Shown piece after piece: positions 63,630-64,000 of a stretch of 64,000 nt of DNA (position 1 is the stretch's first letter; each line of letters begins with the position of its first letter). A program made the translations under genes and the position numbers. The DNA is taken from the NCBI GenBank assembly GCA_030710605.1, contig CP092880.1, forward strand, positions 14,612,454-14,676,453, written 5' to 3'. Source of the stretch: Cordylochernes scorpioides. Taxonomy: Eukaryota > Arthropoda > Arachnida > Pseudoscorpiones > Chernetidae. Below the pieces are notes generated by a model. It was not told the DNA's origin, searched no databases, and saw nothing but the letters and a program-made list of their open reading frames with translations.

Positions 63630-64000
63630 TGTAGTGACAGCATAGGAAGACATGCTATATATAGATAGAATTGTAATAGCAGGTAGTGTGTGGATAGAAG
63701 TACATGTAATATAAGAGATTGTAGATGTAATTAAATTACACTAAACACAGTGTGATATATAGAAGTGTTATATATATATGTAGTGACAGCATAGGAAGAC
63801 ATGCTATATATAGATAGAATTGTAATAGCAGGTAGTGTGTAGTTGAACTAAATGTAATATAAGAGATTGTAGATGTAATTAAATTACACTAAATACAGTT
63901 TGATATATAGAAGTGTTAATATTTATATATGTAGTGACAGCATAGGAAGACATGCTATATATAGATAGAATTGTAATAGCAGGTAGTGTGTAGTTGAACT
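61375..64000. repeat. Satellite of 147-162 bp units with variable (TA)n, about 17 units, open at right
   Basis: Units begin GTAGTGACAGCATAGGAAGA and end AGTGTTA(TA)n. The first (61375-61477) is diverged. Most length variation is in the (TA)n joint. Subtypes differ by AACTTACAC/AATTACAC with CACAGTGTG/TACAGTTTG, and by GAAGT/GAACT. The array continues beyond the window. Confidence 0.97.

Overview
The window looks like intergenic, transposon-packed nuclear DNA of an invertebrate animal, most probably an arthropod. It is strongly AT-rich. I recognise no host gene, rRNA or functional tRNA gene. The arthropod guess rests on a DD34D mariner, an N-terminal transposase domain of the DUF4817 type, and a degraded retroelement-associated protein I know mainly from arthropod genomes. 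All of these families also occur in other invertebrates, so the guess is soft.

Layout. 1-4400: a Tc1/mariner-like transposase remnant, a probable LTR, a family A repeat and a Helitron end. 4397-8954: a young Ty3/gypsy retrotransposon (minus strand) with apparently identical 186-bp LTRs, a CTATG target duplication and a gag-pol frame broken only at two homopolymers. 8960-18400: decayed gypsy pol pieces, MITEs, a solo LTR, a tiny Helitron and a Penelope-type fragment with an intact hammerhead motif. 18435-22402: about 40 copies of a 98-bp minisatellite. 22900-26400: LINE RNase H debris, tRNA-derived SINEs, and a Penelope endonuclease fragment split by a SINE and followed by a second intact hammerhead. 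26416-31702: a full-length non-LTR retrotransposon with a 13-bp target duplication, split by a 662-bp Helitron. 32190-44100: foldbacks, solo LTRs, a hAT MITE, SINEs and a cluster of family A repeats. 44650-61140: truncated LINEs, two dead mariners, Penelope-type terminal repeats, a 17-copy tandem array grown out of a LINE zinc-knuckle exon, and nested solo LTRs. 61375-64000: a satellite of 147-162 bp units joined by variable (TA)n, running off the window.

The most interesting theme is small self-cleaving RNA. Two loci (11567-11606 minus, 26197-26234 plus) carry every conserved position of a type I hammerhead, with compensatory changes in stem II, inside Penelope-like terminal repeats. Several other loci are degenerate or cleavage-site-truncated relatives. 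Separately, a dispersed repeat of about 250 nt (family A, eight copies) carries all three hammerhead core strands and covarying stems, but in a 5'-to-3' order that is not a circular permutation of any known hammerhead topology. This is the best candidate for something undescribed.

The insertions form a readable stratigraphy: SINE into Penelope endonuclease, SINE into family A, Helitron into LINE, LINE into mariner, and solo LTR into solo LTR. Most of these are proved by target duplications or restored sequence at the empty site.
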